NCBI RefSeq assembly: GCF_006539725.1
Contig: NZ_BJNO01000010.1
Span: 62,001-126,000 of the forward strand
DNA length: 64,000 nucleotides
Direction: 5' to 3'
Source of the DNA: Klebsiella terrigena
GTDB taxonomy: Bacteria; Pseudomonadota; Gammaproteobacteria; Enterobacterales; Enterobacteriaceae
Part shown: piece after piece, positions 55,923 to 64,000 of the stretch
Layout of the letters: each line of letters begins with the position of its first letter
Position numbering within the stretch: position 1 is the stretch's first letter
The notes under the pieces: generated by a model
Database searches by the model: none
Seen by the model: only the letters and a program-made list of their open reading frames with translations
Told to the model about the DNA's origin: nothing
Made by a program: the position numbers and the translations under genes

Positions 55923-56810
55923 ATGTCATCAACCCGTCCGGTATTCCGCTCGCGCTGGCTGCCCTATCTGCTGGTTGCGCCGCAGCTGATTATCACCATT
56001 ATTTTCTTTATCTGGCCCGCGGGCGAGGCGCTGTGGTATTCGCTGCAAAGCGTCGACCCGTTTGGCCTCTCCAGCCAGTTCGTCGGCATGGATAACTTCG
56101 TTACCCTGTTCCACGACCCGTACTATCTGGACTCATTCTGGACCACCATCAAGTTCAGCTCGATGGTGACGTTCAGCGGCCTGATCGTTTCGCTGTTTTT
56201 CGCCGCGCTGGTCGACTACGTAGTGCGCGGTAGCCGCTTCTATCAAACGCTGATGCTGCTGCCCTACGCCGTCGCGCCCGCGGTAGCCGCGGTGCTGTGG
56301 ATTTTCCTCTTTAACCCAGGACGCGGGCTGATAACCCATTTCCTCGGCGAGATGGGCTACGACTGGAACCACGCGCAGAACAGCGGCCAGGCGATGTTCC
56401 TCGTGGTGTTTGCTTCGGTATGGAAGCAGATTAGCTACAACTTCCTGTTCTTCTTCGCCGCGCTGCAGTCGATCCCGCGCTCGCTGGTGGAGGCCGCGGC
56501 GATTGACGGGGCCGGCCCGGTCCGCCGCTTCTTCAAGCTGGCGCTGCCGCTGATTGCGCCGGTGAGCTTCTTCCTGCTGGTCGTCAACCTGGTTTACGCC
56601 TTCTTCGATACCTTCCCGGTTATCGATGCCGCCACCGCCGGCGGCCCGGTCCAGGCGACGACGACGCTGATTTATAAGATCTATCGCGAAGGCTTTGCCG
56701 GGCTCGATCTCTCCGCTTCCGCCGCGCAGTCGGTGGTGCTGATGATGCTGGTGATTGTGCTGACGGTGGTTCAGTTCCGCTATGTTGAACGTAAGGTGCG
56801 CTACCAATGA
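55923..56810 (+). CDS. ugpA: UgpA glycerol-3-phosphate permease
   Basis: Inner-membrane permease, 295 aa from the ATG at 55923 ([21 protein letters not shown]), the E. coli start and length; the frame extends further upstream but without support. Six hydrophobic segments and the EAA loop [25 protein letters not shown] near residue 205. Overlaps ugpE by 4 bp. Confidence 0.96.
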   Translation: MSSTRPVFRSRWLPYLLVAPQLIITIIFFIWPAGEALWYSLQSVDPFGLSSQFVGMDNFVTLFHDPYYLDSFWTTIKFSSMVTFSGLIVSLFFAALVDYVVRGSRFYQTLMLLPYAVAPAVAAVLWIFLFNPGRGLITHFLGEMGYDWNHAQNSGQAMFLVVFASVWKQISYNFLFFFAALQSIPRSLVEAAAIDGAGPVRRFFKLALPLIAPVSFFLLVVNLVYAFFDTFPVIDAATAGGPVQATTTLIYKIYREGFAGLDLSASAAQSVVLMMLVIVLTVVQFRYVERKVRYQ

Positions 56811-57652
56811 TTGAGAACCGTCCCGGGCTGACGATTTTCAGCCACACCATGCTGATTGCGGGAATTGCCGTCATTCTGTTCCCGCTGTACGTCGCCTTTG
56901 TCGCGGCCACGCTGGACAACAAGGCGGTCTTTGAGACGCCGATGACGCTGATCCCCGGCGGCCACCTTTTGGAAAATATGGCCATCATCTGGAAACAGGG
57001 CGTGGGGGCCAACAGCGCGCCGTTCTGGCTGATGATGCTCAACAGTTTCATCATGGCGTTCAGTATTACGGTGGGCAAAATCGCGGTGTCGATGCTGTCG
57101 GCGTTCGCCATCGTCTGGTTCCGCTTCCCGCTGCGTAACCTGTTCTTCTGGATGATCTTTATCACCCTGATGCTGCCGGTTGAGGTGCGAATTTTCCCGA
57201 CGGTAGAGGTGATTGCCAACCTGAAGATGCTCGATAGCTACGCCGGCCTGACGCTGCCGCTGATGGCCTCGGCAACCGCCACCTTCCTGTTCCGCCAGTT
57301 CTTTATGACCCTGCCGGATGAGCTGATTGAAGCGGCGCGCATCGACGGCGCTTCGCCGATGCGCTTTTTCCGCGACATCGTGCTGCCGCTGTCGAAAACC
57401 AATCTCGCGGCGCTGTTCGTTATCACCTTTATCTACGGCTGGAACCAGTATTTATGGCCGCTGCTGATCGTCCAGGACGTCAATCTTGGCACCGCAGTCG
57501 CCGGTATTAAAGGCATGATCGCCACCGGCGAGGGCACCACGCAGTGGAATCAGGTGATGGCGGCAATGCTGCTGACGCTGATCCCGCCGGTTGTTATCGT
57601 TTTAGCCATGCAGCGCGCGTTTGTGCGTGGTTTAGTGGACAGTGAGAAGTAG
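56807..57652 (+). CDS. ugpE: UgpE glycerol-3-phosphate permease
   Basis: Second permease, 281 aa, E. coli length. The EAA loop [25 protein letters not shown] is near residue 170. It ends LVDSEK as expected. The last two bases of its TAG stop are the first two of the inverted-repeat element that follows, so the insertion has landed at the stop codon without altering the protein. Confidence 0.96.
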   Translation: MIENRPGLTIFSHTMLIAGIAVILFPLYVAFVAATLDNKAVFETPMTLIPGGHLLENMAIIWKQGVGANSAPFWLMMLNSFIMAFSITVGKIAVSMLSAFAIVWFRFPLRNLFFWMIFITLMLPVEVRIFPTVEVIANLKMLDSYAGLTLPLMASATATFLFRQFFMTLPDELIEAARIDGASPMRFFRDIVLPLSKTNLAALFVITFIYGWNQYLWPLLIVQDVNLGTAVAGIKGMIATGEGTTQWNQVMAAMLLTLIPPVVIVLAMQRAFVRGLVDSEK

Positions 57653-57918
57653 GTTGTATCCCTTGATTGTTCGTGGCGTCGACGCTGAGCCGAAACCGCG
57701 TAATCAAGGCGGAGGATGATGGACATAGTGGGCCTATGTCCAAATCCGACAACGCAGAGTACGCGGTTTCGGCACGCGTCCCGAAGGGCTGGGGCCATTT
57801 TTGCCCGGTACCGCGTTACTCGCGTCTTATTTGGGCCCACCAAACTGCGACGCTTGCGCCTTGCCCCGAGCAAAAATAGCCGCCAGCGACGTTCATGAAC
57901 AATCAAGGGATACAACCT
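57651..57918. mobile_element. MITE-like inverted-repeat element between ugpE and ugpC
   Basis: 268 bp bounded by perfect 22-bp terminal inverted repeats (57651-57672 beginning AGGTTGTATCCC, and 57897-57918). Inside are two long hairpins. Left: GCCGAAACCGCGTA (57689-57702) pairs exactly with 57760-57773 and encloses GGACATAG/CTATGTCC (57721-57741). Right: 57789-57808 (CTGGGGCCATTTTTGCCCGG) pairs almost fully with 57866-57886 and encloses TTTGG/CCAAA. No transposase or credible ORF. No clear target duplication is visible. The right repeat supplies the AAGGGA ribosome binding site of ugpC. The family is unknown to me; a non-autonomous transposable element is the likeliest explanation. Confidence 0.75.
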
Positions 57919-57921
57919 TTT

Positions 57922-58988
<1,067 letters not shown>

Positions 58989-58992
<4 letters not shown>

Positions 58993-59729
58993 GTTACTGG
59001 CCTTACCCCCATATCGTCGCCCATCGCGGCGGTGGAAAGCTGGCGCCGGAGAATACCCTCGCCGCTATCGATACCGGCGCTCGCTTTGGTCATACCATGA
59101 TTGAGTTCGACGCCAAGCTGTCGAAAGACGGGCAAATCTTTTTGCTGCATGACGATAATCTCGAGCGCACCAGCAACGGCTGGGGCGTGGCGGGCGAGCT
59201 GGCGTGGCATGAGCTGCTGAACGTCGATGCGGGAAGCTGGTACGGCCGCGAATTTAAAGGCGAGCCGCTGCCGCTGCTCTCTGCCGTGGCGGAGCGCTGC
59301 CGTCAGCTGAACATGATGGCCAATATCGAAATTAAGCCGACCACCGGCAGCGGGCCGCTGACCGGCAAGGTGGTGGCCTTAGCGGCCCGCGAGCTGTGGC
59401 ACGGCATGACCGCGCCGCTGCTGTCATCGTTTGAAATTGACGCCCTGGAAGCGGCGCAGCAGGCGGTGCCTGAGCTGCCGCGCGGGCTGCTGCTGGACGA
59501 GTGGCGTGAGGACTGGCGCGAGCTGACCGCCCGGCTGGGCTGCGTGTCGATTCACCTGAACCATAAGCTGCTTGATGAGGCGCGGGTGGCGAGCCTGAAG
59601 GCGGCAGGTCTGCATATTCTGGTGTATACCGTCAATAAACCCCAGCGTGCCGCCGAGCTGCTGCGCTGGGGCGTCGACAGCATCTGTACCGATGCGATAG
59701 ACGTCATCGGCCCCAACTTCCAGCCCTAA
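58989..59729 (+). CDS. ugpQ: UgpQ cytosolic glycerophosphodiester phosphodiesterase
   Basis: Hydrolyses glycerophosphodiesters entering through Ugp to glycerol-3-phosphate and an alcohol. 246 aa (E. coli 247). The GDPD motif [20 protein letters not shown] is at residues 11-30, with the catalytic [11 protein letters not shown] near 55 and MANIEIKPT near 115. Last gene of the operon; convergent with yhhA, 18 bp away. Confidence 0.96.
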
Positions 59730-59747
59730 TCTGCCGACAGGCGGCCT

Positions 59748-60071
59748 TTACGGGGTCGTCTGTCGCTGCAGCATGCCACCGTTACTATTCGGCAGCACCT
59801 GCTGCTGAGAATTCACGTTCCCGCCCTGCAATGCGCGCTGCTGGTTGTTGTTCAGCTGCGTTTGAAGATGCTGCTGCTGAGCGCGCGTCTGGTTCTGCAT
59901 ATCCTGCTTCAGCATGCTCTGATGCTGCTGCTGCTGGACCTGCATCTGGTTTTGCATCCGCTGCTGGCTGGGGATGACGTACCCCGGCTGGTTGGGATTG
60001 TTGGTGGTATTAAGCGGCTGTGCCAGGGCGGTCAACGGCATCAGCACCGCCAGAAATAGTATTGCCTTCAT
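59748..60071 (-). CDS. yhhA: YhhA, DUF2756 family, Gln-rich secreted protein
   Basis: 107 aa. Signal peptide residues 1-17 (MKAILFLAVLMPLTALA). The mature part is low-complexity, rich in Gln and Asn (QNQMQVQQQQHQ, QLNNNQQ) and probably coiled or disordered. Shorter than E. coli YhhA (about 146 aa), the loss being in the repetitive part. Function unknown. Confidence 0.87.
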   Translation of the reverse strand: MKAILFLAVLMPLTALAQPLNTTNNPNQPGYVIPSQQRMQNQMQVQQQQHQSMLKQDMQNQTRAQQQHLQTQLNNNQQRALQGGNVNSQQQVLPNSNGGMLQRQTTP

Positions 60072-60191
60072 TGTTCTCTCCTCCCGTGCGTGGGATCACT
60101 TAAGTGTACCTCCTTTCCGGCATAACAATGATTTTTTAGGACTTATCAACCAGGCTTATGCAGGGACAAAAACAGATTCAGGAGTATGGCA

Positions 60192-61934
60192 ATGATAACA
60201 ACACTATTCTGGCGTCAGGCGGTCATCGCTTTGCTGCTGGCGGGCGGGAGCTTTACCGTCGCCGCCAGCCCTGCCCCGCCTCCCGTATCCTACGGGGTTG
60301 AAGAGGACGTCTTTCATCCGGTGCGCGCCCAGCAGGGGATGGTGGCGTCGGTTGATGCCCTGGCTACCCGCGTCGGCGTGGATATTTTGCGCCAGGGTGG
60401 AAACGCCGTCGATGCGGCGGTGGCCGTGGGCTATGCGCTGGCGGTCACGCACCCGCAGGCGGGCAATATTGGCGGCGGCGGCTTTATGATGCTGCGTACC
60501 AAAGACGGTAAAACGACGGCCATCGACTTCCGCGAAATGGCGCCGGAACAGGCGACCCGCGATATGTTCCTCGATGACCAGGGCAACCCGGACAGCAAGA
60601 AGTCGCTGACCTCGCATCTCGCCTCCGGCACGCCGGGCAGCGTGGCCGGCTTCTCGCTGGCGCTGGAAAAATACGGCACCATGCCGCTGAACAAGGTGAT
60701 TCGCCCGGCCATCAAGCTGGCTGAAGAGGGCTTCACGGTCAACGATGCGCTGGCGGACGACCTGAAAACCTACGGCAGCGAGGTGATCCCGAATCACGCC
60801 AACAGCCGGGCTATCTTCTGGAAAAACGGTGAGCCGCTGAAAAAGGGCGACAAGCTGGTGCAAAAACAGCTGGGGAAAAGCCTGGAGCTGATCGCCGAGC
60901 ACGGCCCGGACGCGTTTTATAAAGGGGCGATAGCCGACCAGATTGCCGATGAGATGCAAAAAAACGGCGGGCTGATCACCAAAGCGGACCTGGCGAACTA
61001 CCGGGCGGTGGAGCGCACGCCGATAAGCGGCGACTATCGCGGCTACCAGGTGTTCTCGATGCCGCCGCCTTCCTCCGGGGGGATCCACATCGTGCAGATC
61101 CTCAATATCCTTGAAAACTTCGATATGCATAAGTTCGGCTTCGGCAGCGCGGACGCCATGCAGGTGATGGCGGAAGCGGAGAAGCACGCCTATGCCGATC
61201 GCTCTGAGTACCTCGGCGACCCGGATTTCGTTAAGGTTCCGTGGCAGGCGCTCACCAGCAAGGCCTACGCCAAATCGATAGCCGAGCAGATCGATATCAA
61301 CAAAGCGAAACCCTCCAGCCAGATCCGCCCGGGCAAGCTGGCGCCTTACGAGAGCAACCAGACCACCCACTTCTCGGTGGTGGATAAGGACGGCAATGCG
61401 GTGGCGGTGACCTACACGCTGAACACCGTTTTTGGTACCGGCATTGTGGCGGGGAACTCCGGGATCTTAATGAACAATCAGATGGATGATTTCTCGGCGA
61501 AGCCCGGCGTGCCTAACGTCTATGGGCTGGTAGGCGGTGACGCCAACGCCGTCGGGCCGAAAAAACGCCCGCTGTCGTCAATGTCGCCGACGATTGTGGT
61601 GAAGGACGGTAAAACCTGGCTGGTCACCGGCAGCCCGGGCGGCAGCCGGATTATCACGACGGTGCTGCAAATGGTGGTGAACTCCATCGATTTTGGGATG
61701 AACGTAGCGGAAGCCACCAACGCACCGCGCTTCCATCATCAGTGGCTGCCCGATGAGCTGCGGGTTGAGAAGGGCTTTAGCCCGGATACGCTGAAGCTGC
61801 TGGCCGATAAAGGGCAGAAAGTGGTGCTGAAAGAGGCGATGGGCAGCACGCAGAGTATTATGGTCGGCCCGGACGGTACGCTGTACGGCGCCTCTGACCC
61901 GCGTTCACCGGGGGATTTAACCGCCGGATACTAG
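60192..61934 (+). CDS. ggt: Gamma-glutamyltranspeptidase
   Basis: Periplasmic enzyme that cleaves and transfers gamma-glutamyl groups, for example from glutathione. 580 aa from the second ATG (60192), 7 bp after GGAG; the ATG at 60186 is too close to it. Signal peptide about residues 1-25. The precursor self-cleaves before Thr391 in ESNQT-THFSVVDKDG. GDANAVGPKKRPLSSMSPTIV carries the conserved substrate-binding Ser-Ser pair, and SPGGSRIITTV the oxyanion glycines. Same length as E. coli Ggt. Confidence 0.97.
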   Translation: MITTLFWRQAVIALLLAGGSFTVAASPAPPPVSYGVEEDVFHPVRAQQGMVASVDALATRVGVDILRQGGNAVDAAVAVGYALAVTHPQAGNIGGGGFMMLRTKDGKTTAIDFREMAPEQATRDMFLDDQGNPDSKKSLTSHLASGTPGSVAGFSLALEKYGTMPLNKVIRPAIKLAEEGFTVNDALADDLKTYGSEVIPNHANSRAIFWKNGEPLKKGDKLVQKQLGKSLELIAEHGPDAFYKGAIADQIADEMQKNGGLITKADLANYRAVERTPISGDYRGYQVFSMPPPSSGGIHIVQILNILENFDMHKFGFGSADAMQVMAEAEKHAYADRSEYLGDPDFVKVPWQALTSKAYAKSIAEQIDINKAKPSSQIRPGKLAPYESNQTTHFSVVDKDGNAVAVTYTLNTVFGTGIVAGNSGILMNNQMDDFSAKPGVPNVYGLVGGDANAVGPKKRPLSSMSPTIVVKDGKTWLVTGSPGGSRIITTVLQMVVNSIDFGMNVAEATNAPRFHHQWLPDELRVEKGFSPDTLKLLADKGQKVVLKEAMGSTQSIMVGPDGTLYGASDPRSPGDLTAGY

Positions 61935-61943
61935 GGCTATTTT

Positions 61944-61972
61944 CCACCCTCTCCCGGAGCGGGAGAGGGTGG
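61944..61972. terminator. Bidirectional terminator between ggt and yhhY
   Basis: A perfect 13-bp stem (CCACCCTCTCCCG, 3-nt loop, and its complement) lies between the convergent ggt and yhhY stops. The CCCTCTCCC/GGGAGAGGG form recurs at gene ends in these genera. No long T-run. Confidence 0.75.
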
Positions 61973-61979
61973 GGAAGGG

Positions 61980-62471
61980 CTACTCCTTCAGGCGGGCCAT
62001 AAAGAGGGCATCGACGTATTCACCGTTGCGCAGCGCAAACTTACGCCCGGTCCCCTCAACGCTAAAGCCGTATTTGCGATAGACGGAGATGGCGGAGGCG
62101 TTATCAGCGAATACCGTTAATTCAATGCGTTCGACGCGCAGCCAGTTATCGCACAGGTTGATCATCTCGCGCATCAGGGCGCTGCCGACGCCGCGTCCGT
62201 GAAAGGGTGCCGCCACGCTCATACCGAAGGTCGCAACGTGGCTACGCCGCGGGCGGGATTCAACGCTCAGCATCAGGTGGCCGACGACCTGTTCATCGAT
62301 GCTGGCGACCAGGTGGTGGCTGTTTGGCCGGGGCTGTAGCCGCTCCTGCCACATTTCCATTGCCGGATGAGGTAGCTGTAGCGTGTCGTGATAGACCTCC
62401 GGGTGTGCAGTCAGCTGACGTAACGGTTCTGCATCGCGCGGTTCGGCGTGGCGTATCACTATCTCACTCAT
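61980..62471 (-). CDS. yhhY: YhhY (AaaT) GNAT-family N-acetyltransferase
   Basis: Cytosolic acetyltransferase, in E. coli shown to act on some amino acids such as phenylalanine and methionine. 163 aa from MSEIVIRHAEPRDAEP (62471); an ATG eight codons earlier is less likely. The acetyl-CoA motif FHGRGVGSALMREMI is near residue 88. Divergent from ryhB-yhhX, as in E. coli. Confidence 0.93.
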   Translation of the reverse strand: MSEIVIRHAEPRDAEPLRQLTAHPEVYHDTLQLPHPAMEMWQERLQPRPNSHHLVASIDEQVVGHLMLSVESRPRRSHVATFGMSVAAPFHGRGVGSALMREMINLCDNWLRVERIELTVFADNASAISVYRKYGFSVEGTGRKFALRNGEYVDALFMARLKE

Positions 62472-62580
62472 TCCTCTTCTCCTTAGTGCCTGCATATCAG
62501 GCTTTAACTGCTCGTTGAGTCCCTTTCAACATCCCTGACTTTGAAAAACGCGTCAACGGCTATTTTTTGCAAAAAGAAGT

Positions 62581-62611
62581 AGACAAGTGCGAATGAGAAT
62601 GATTATTATTG
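62581..62611 (+). promoter_or_regulatory. ryhB promoter with Fur box
   Basis: AATGAGAATGATTATTATT (62593-62611) matches the 19-bp Fur box at most positions. It overlaps a promoter with -35 TAGACA (62581-62586), 18-bp spacer and -10 TATTAT (62605-62610), 7 bp before the RyhB start. This gives RyhB synthesis when iron is scarce. The rest of the yhhY-ryhB gap (62472-62580) shows nothing further. Confidence 0.85.
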
Positions 62612-62616
62612 TCCTG

Positions 62617-62710
62617 CATTCAGGGGGACCCTTGCGGAAAGCCTGAAAGCACGACATTGCTCACATTGCTTCCAGTATTACTTTAGCCAGCCAGGTGCTG
62701 GCTTTTTTTT
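62617..62710 (+). ncRNA. ryhB: RyhB iron-responsive small RNA
   Basis: About 94 nt, beginning GCATTCAGG. The conserved core GAAAGCACGACATTGCTCAC, which pairs with target mRNAs such as sdhC and sodB, is identical to E. coli RyhB. The 3' end is the AGCCAGC/GCTGGCT hairpin followed by a T-run, the terminator and Hfq tail. RyhB represses iron-using proteins in iron starvation. It lies between yhhY and yhhX, as in E. coli. Confidence 0.95.
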
Positions 62711-62818
62711 TGCCTTTTTTTGCCGGTCGTTTTCCGCCATCGTCAGTGGGTTAAGGGTTAAGTTCGTCGCCGGGGTGCGCTATGGTTAGCAGCAGAAACC
62801 TCAACTAAGGACTGCGTT

Positions 62819-63856
62819 ATGACTCTGCACTGCGCATTTATTGGATTCGGTAAAAGCACCACCCGCTACCATCTTCCTTACGTTCTGCACCGCAAAGACC
62901 GCTGGCACGTGGCGCATATCTATCGCCGTAGCGCGAAGCCGGAAGAGCAGGCCCCGCAGTACTCGCATATTCACTTCACCAGCGATCTCGATGAGGTACT
63001 TAACGATCCTCTGGTCAGGCTGGTGATTGTCTGCACCCACGCCGACAGCCACTTTGACTACGCGAAGCGCGCGCTGGAAGCGGGCAAGAACGTGCTGGTG
63101 GAAAAACCCTTCACCCCGACGCTGGCGGAAGCGAAAGCGCTGTTTGCGCTGGCAAAAAGCAAGGGGCTGACGGTAACGCCGTACCAGAACCGCCGCTTTG
63201 ACTCCTGCTTCCTGACCGCTAAGAAGGCGATTGAAAGCGGTAAGCTGGGCGAGATCGTTGAAATTGAAAGCCACTTCGACCTCTATCGCCCGGTGGCGGA
63301 AACGCAGCCCGGACTCGCGCAGGATGGCACCTTTTATGGCCTTGGCGTGCATACGCTGGATCAGATAATTTCCCTGTTCGGCCGCCCGGATCACGTGGCG
63401 TACGACATTCGCAGCCTGCGTAATAAGGCCAACCCGGATGATACCTTCGAGGCCCAGCTGTTCTACGGCGACCTGAAGGCGATTGTTAAAACCAGCTATC
63501 TGGTGAAGCTGGCGTATCCGAAATTTATCGTTCACGGCCATAAAGGGTCGTTTTTCAAATACGGCATCGACCAGCAGGAAACCAGCCTGAAGGCGAATAT
63601 CATGCCGGGCGAGCCGGGCTTTGCGGCAGACGAGAGCATCGGCCTGCTGGAGTACGTGGATGATAGCGGCGCGAGCGTGCGCGAAGAGCTGCGGGTGGAG
63701 CCCGGCGACTACGGACGGGTGTATGATTCGCTCTACGAGACCGTGGTAAACGGGGCTGAGAATTACGTCAAGGAATCTGACGTTCTCACCAATATGGAGA
63801 TCCTCGAACGCGGCTTCATGCAGCCACCGCCAGCCACGATAACCCTCGATAAATAA
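62819..63856 (+). CDS. yhhX: YhhX, Gfo/Idh/MocA-family oxidoreductase
   Basis: Predicted NAD(P)-dependent sugar-type dehydrogenase, 345 aa (E. coli length). The N-terminal Rossmann domain has FIGFGKSTTRYH in the nucleotide-binding position and the family motif GKNVLVEKPFTPTLAEAKAL near residue 92. FYGLGVHTLDQIISLFGRP near 178 supplies the catalytic His region. Substrate unknown. In E. coli it lies next to ryhB. Confidence 0.94.
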   Translation: MTLHCAFIGFGKSTTRYHLPYVLHRKDRWHVAHIYRRSAKPEEQAPQYSHIHFTSDLDEVLNDPLVRLVIVCTHADSHFDYAKRALEAGKNVLVEKPFTPTLAEAKALFALAKSKGLTVTPYQNRRFDSCFLTAKKAIESGKLGEIVEIESHFDLYRPVAETQPGLAQDGTFYGLGVHTLDQIISLFGRPDHVAYDIRSLRNKANPDDTFEAQLFYGDLKAIVKTSYLVKLAYPKFIVHGHKGSFFKYGIDQQETSLKANIMPGEPGFAADESIGLLEYVDDSGASVREELRVEPGDYGRVYDSLYETVVNGAENYVKESDVLTNMEILERGFMQPPPATITLDK

Positions 63857-63866
63857 GCTTCCTGAG

Positions 63867-63903
63867 CTCCTCTGCTCTTATTCATATTTTTTGAACAGAG
63901 GAG
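63867..63903 (+). terminator. Hairpin after yhhX
   Basis: CTCCTCTG (63867-63874) and CAGAGGAG (63896-63903) form an 8-bp stem with a 21-nt loop, 10 bp after the yhhX stop. The loop is long and no T-run follows, so this is weak. Confidence 0.35.
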
Positions 63904-63977
63904 TCAATTTTCACCCTCTATGATCGTTAGCGGAATGGGTCCACACTTATTCCATCGAAAACATACGGGGGTGCAAC

Positions 63978-64000
63978 ATGATCTACTTACGCAAAGCTAA
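63978..64000 (+). CDS. yhhW: YhhW pirin-family protein (5' end only)
   Basis: The last 23 bases read ATG followed by codons for IYLRKA and two more bases (AA). This matches the start of E. coli YhhW, a pirin-like cupin with quercetinase activity in vitro. A GGGGGT RBS lies about 7 bp upstream. The gene order yhhX-yhhW agrees with E. coli. Only seven codons are visible, so the call rests on start sequence and synteny. Confidence 0.75.

Noticed and set aside
57667-57879. Small open frames within the ugpE-ugpC element
   Set aside because: They run through the hairpin arms, overlap in two frames and lack start signals; the region is better explained as a structured repeat.

Overview
The window is chromosomal DNA of a member of the Enterobacteriaceae, most like Klebsiella/Raoultella (or a close relative such as Enterobacter). 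The reasons are high coding GC, an E. coli-like backbone (pitA-yhiN, nikABCDER, dcrB-yhhQ-tusA-zntA-yhhNML-rsmD-ftsYEX-rpoH, livJ-panM-livKHMGF, ugpBAECQ-yhhA-ggt-yhhY-ryhB-yhhX-yhhW) and accessory genes typical of Klebsiella: padC with a LysR partner, mgtE, an arn operon placed here, and a second GABA aminotransferase. I see no phage, plasmid, complete insertion sequence, tRNA, rRNA or CRISPR.

Layout. 1-4030: pitA (cut by the window edge), yhiN, and mgtE behind an M-box Mg2+ riboswitch with a hairpin over its ribosome binding site. 4164-9527: the nickel ABC importer and its repressor, with a perfect NikR operator. 9574-11055: a LysR regulator divergent from padC (phenolic acid decarboxylase). 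11134-18826: the arn lipid A modification operon (arnBCADTEF), with a PhoP box and a PmrA-like box upstream. 18828-32894: a 17-gene, translationally coupled aryl polyene (APE) operon ending in acpT. This type II fatty-acid-synthase-like system makes an outer-membrane aryl polyene lipid. It sits exactly between nik/arn and dcrB, where E. coli K-12 keeps only acpT. 32895-34365: AT-rich, structure-rich DNA with one unknown lipoprotein gene. 34410-45280: conserved housekeeping genes, including ZntR-controlled zntA, the ftsYEX set and rpoH with its sigma-E promoter. 45401-54201: a PuuE-type aminotransferase and the two-binding-protein branched-chain amino acid importer. 54308-59729: the Pho-regulated glycerol-3-phosphate importer. 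59748-64000: yhhA, ggt, yhhY, the iron-responsive sRNA RyhB with its Fur box, yhhX and the first codons of yhhW.

Most interesting non-coding structure: (i) a 268-bp element with perfect 22-bp terminal inverted repeats and two internal long hairpins inserted between ugpE and ugpC, supplying part of the ugpE stop codon and the ugpC ribosome binding site; (ii) five tandem degenerate 44-49 bp repeats next to an ERIC element and a REP-like hairpin after livJ; (iii) a set of three mutually pairing arms upstream of the APE operon that can form alternative hairpins; (iv) the M-box plus RBS hairpin in front of mgtE. The APE operon lacks any methyltransferase or aromatic ammonia-lyase gene within the visible cluster, which bears on its product.
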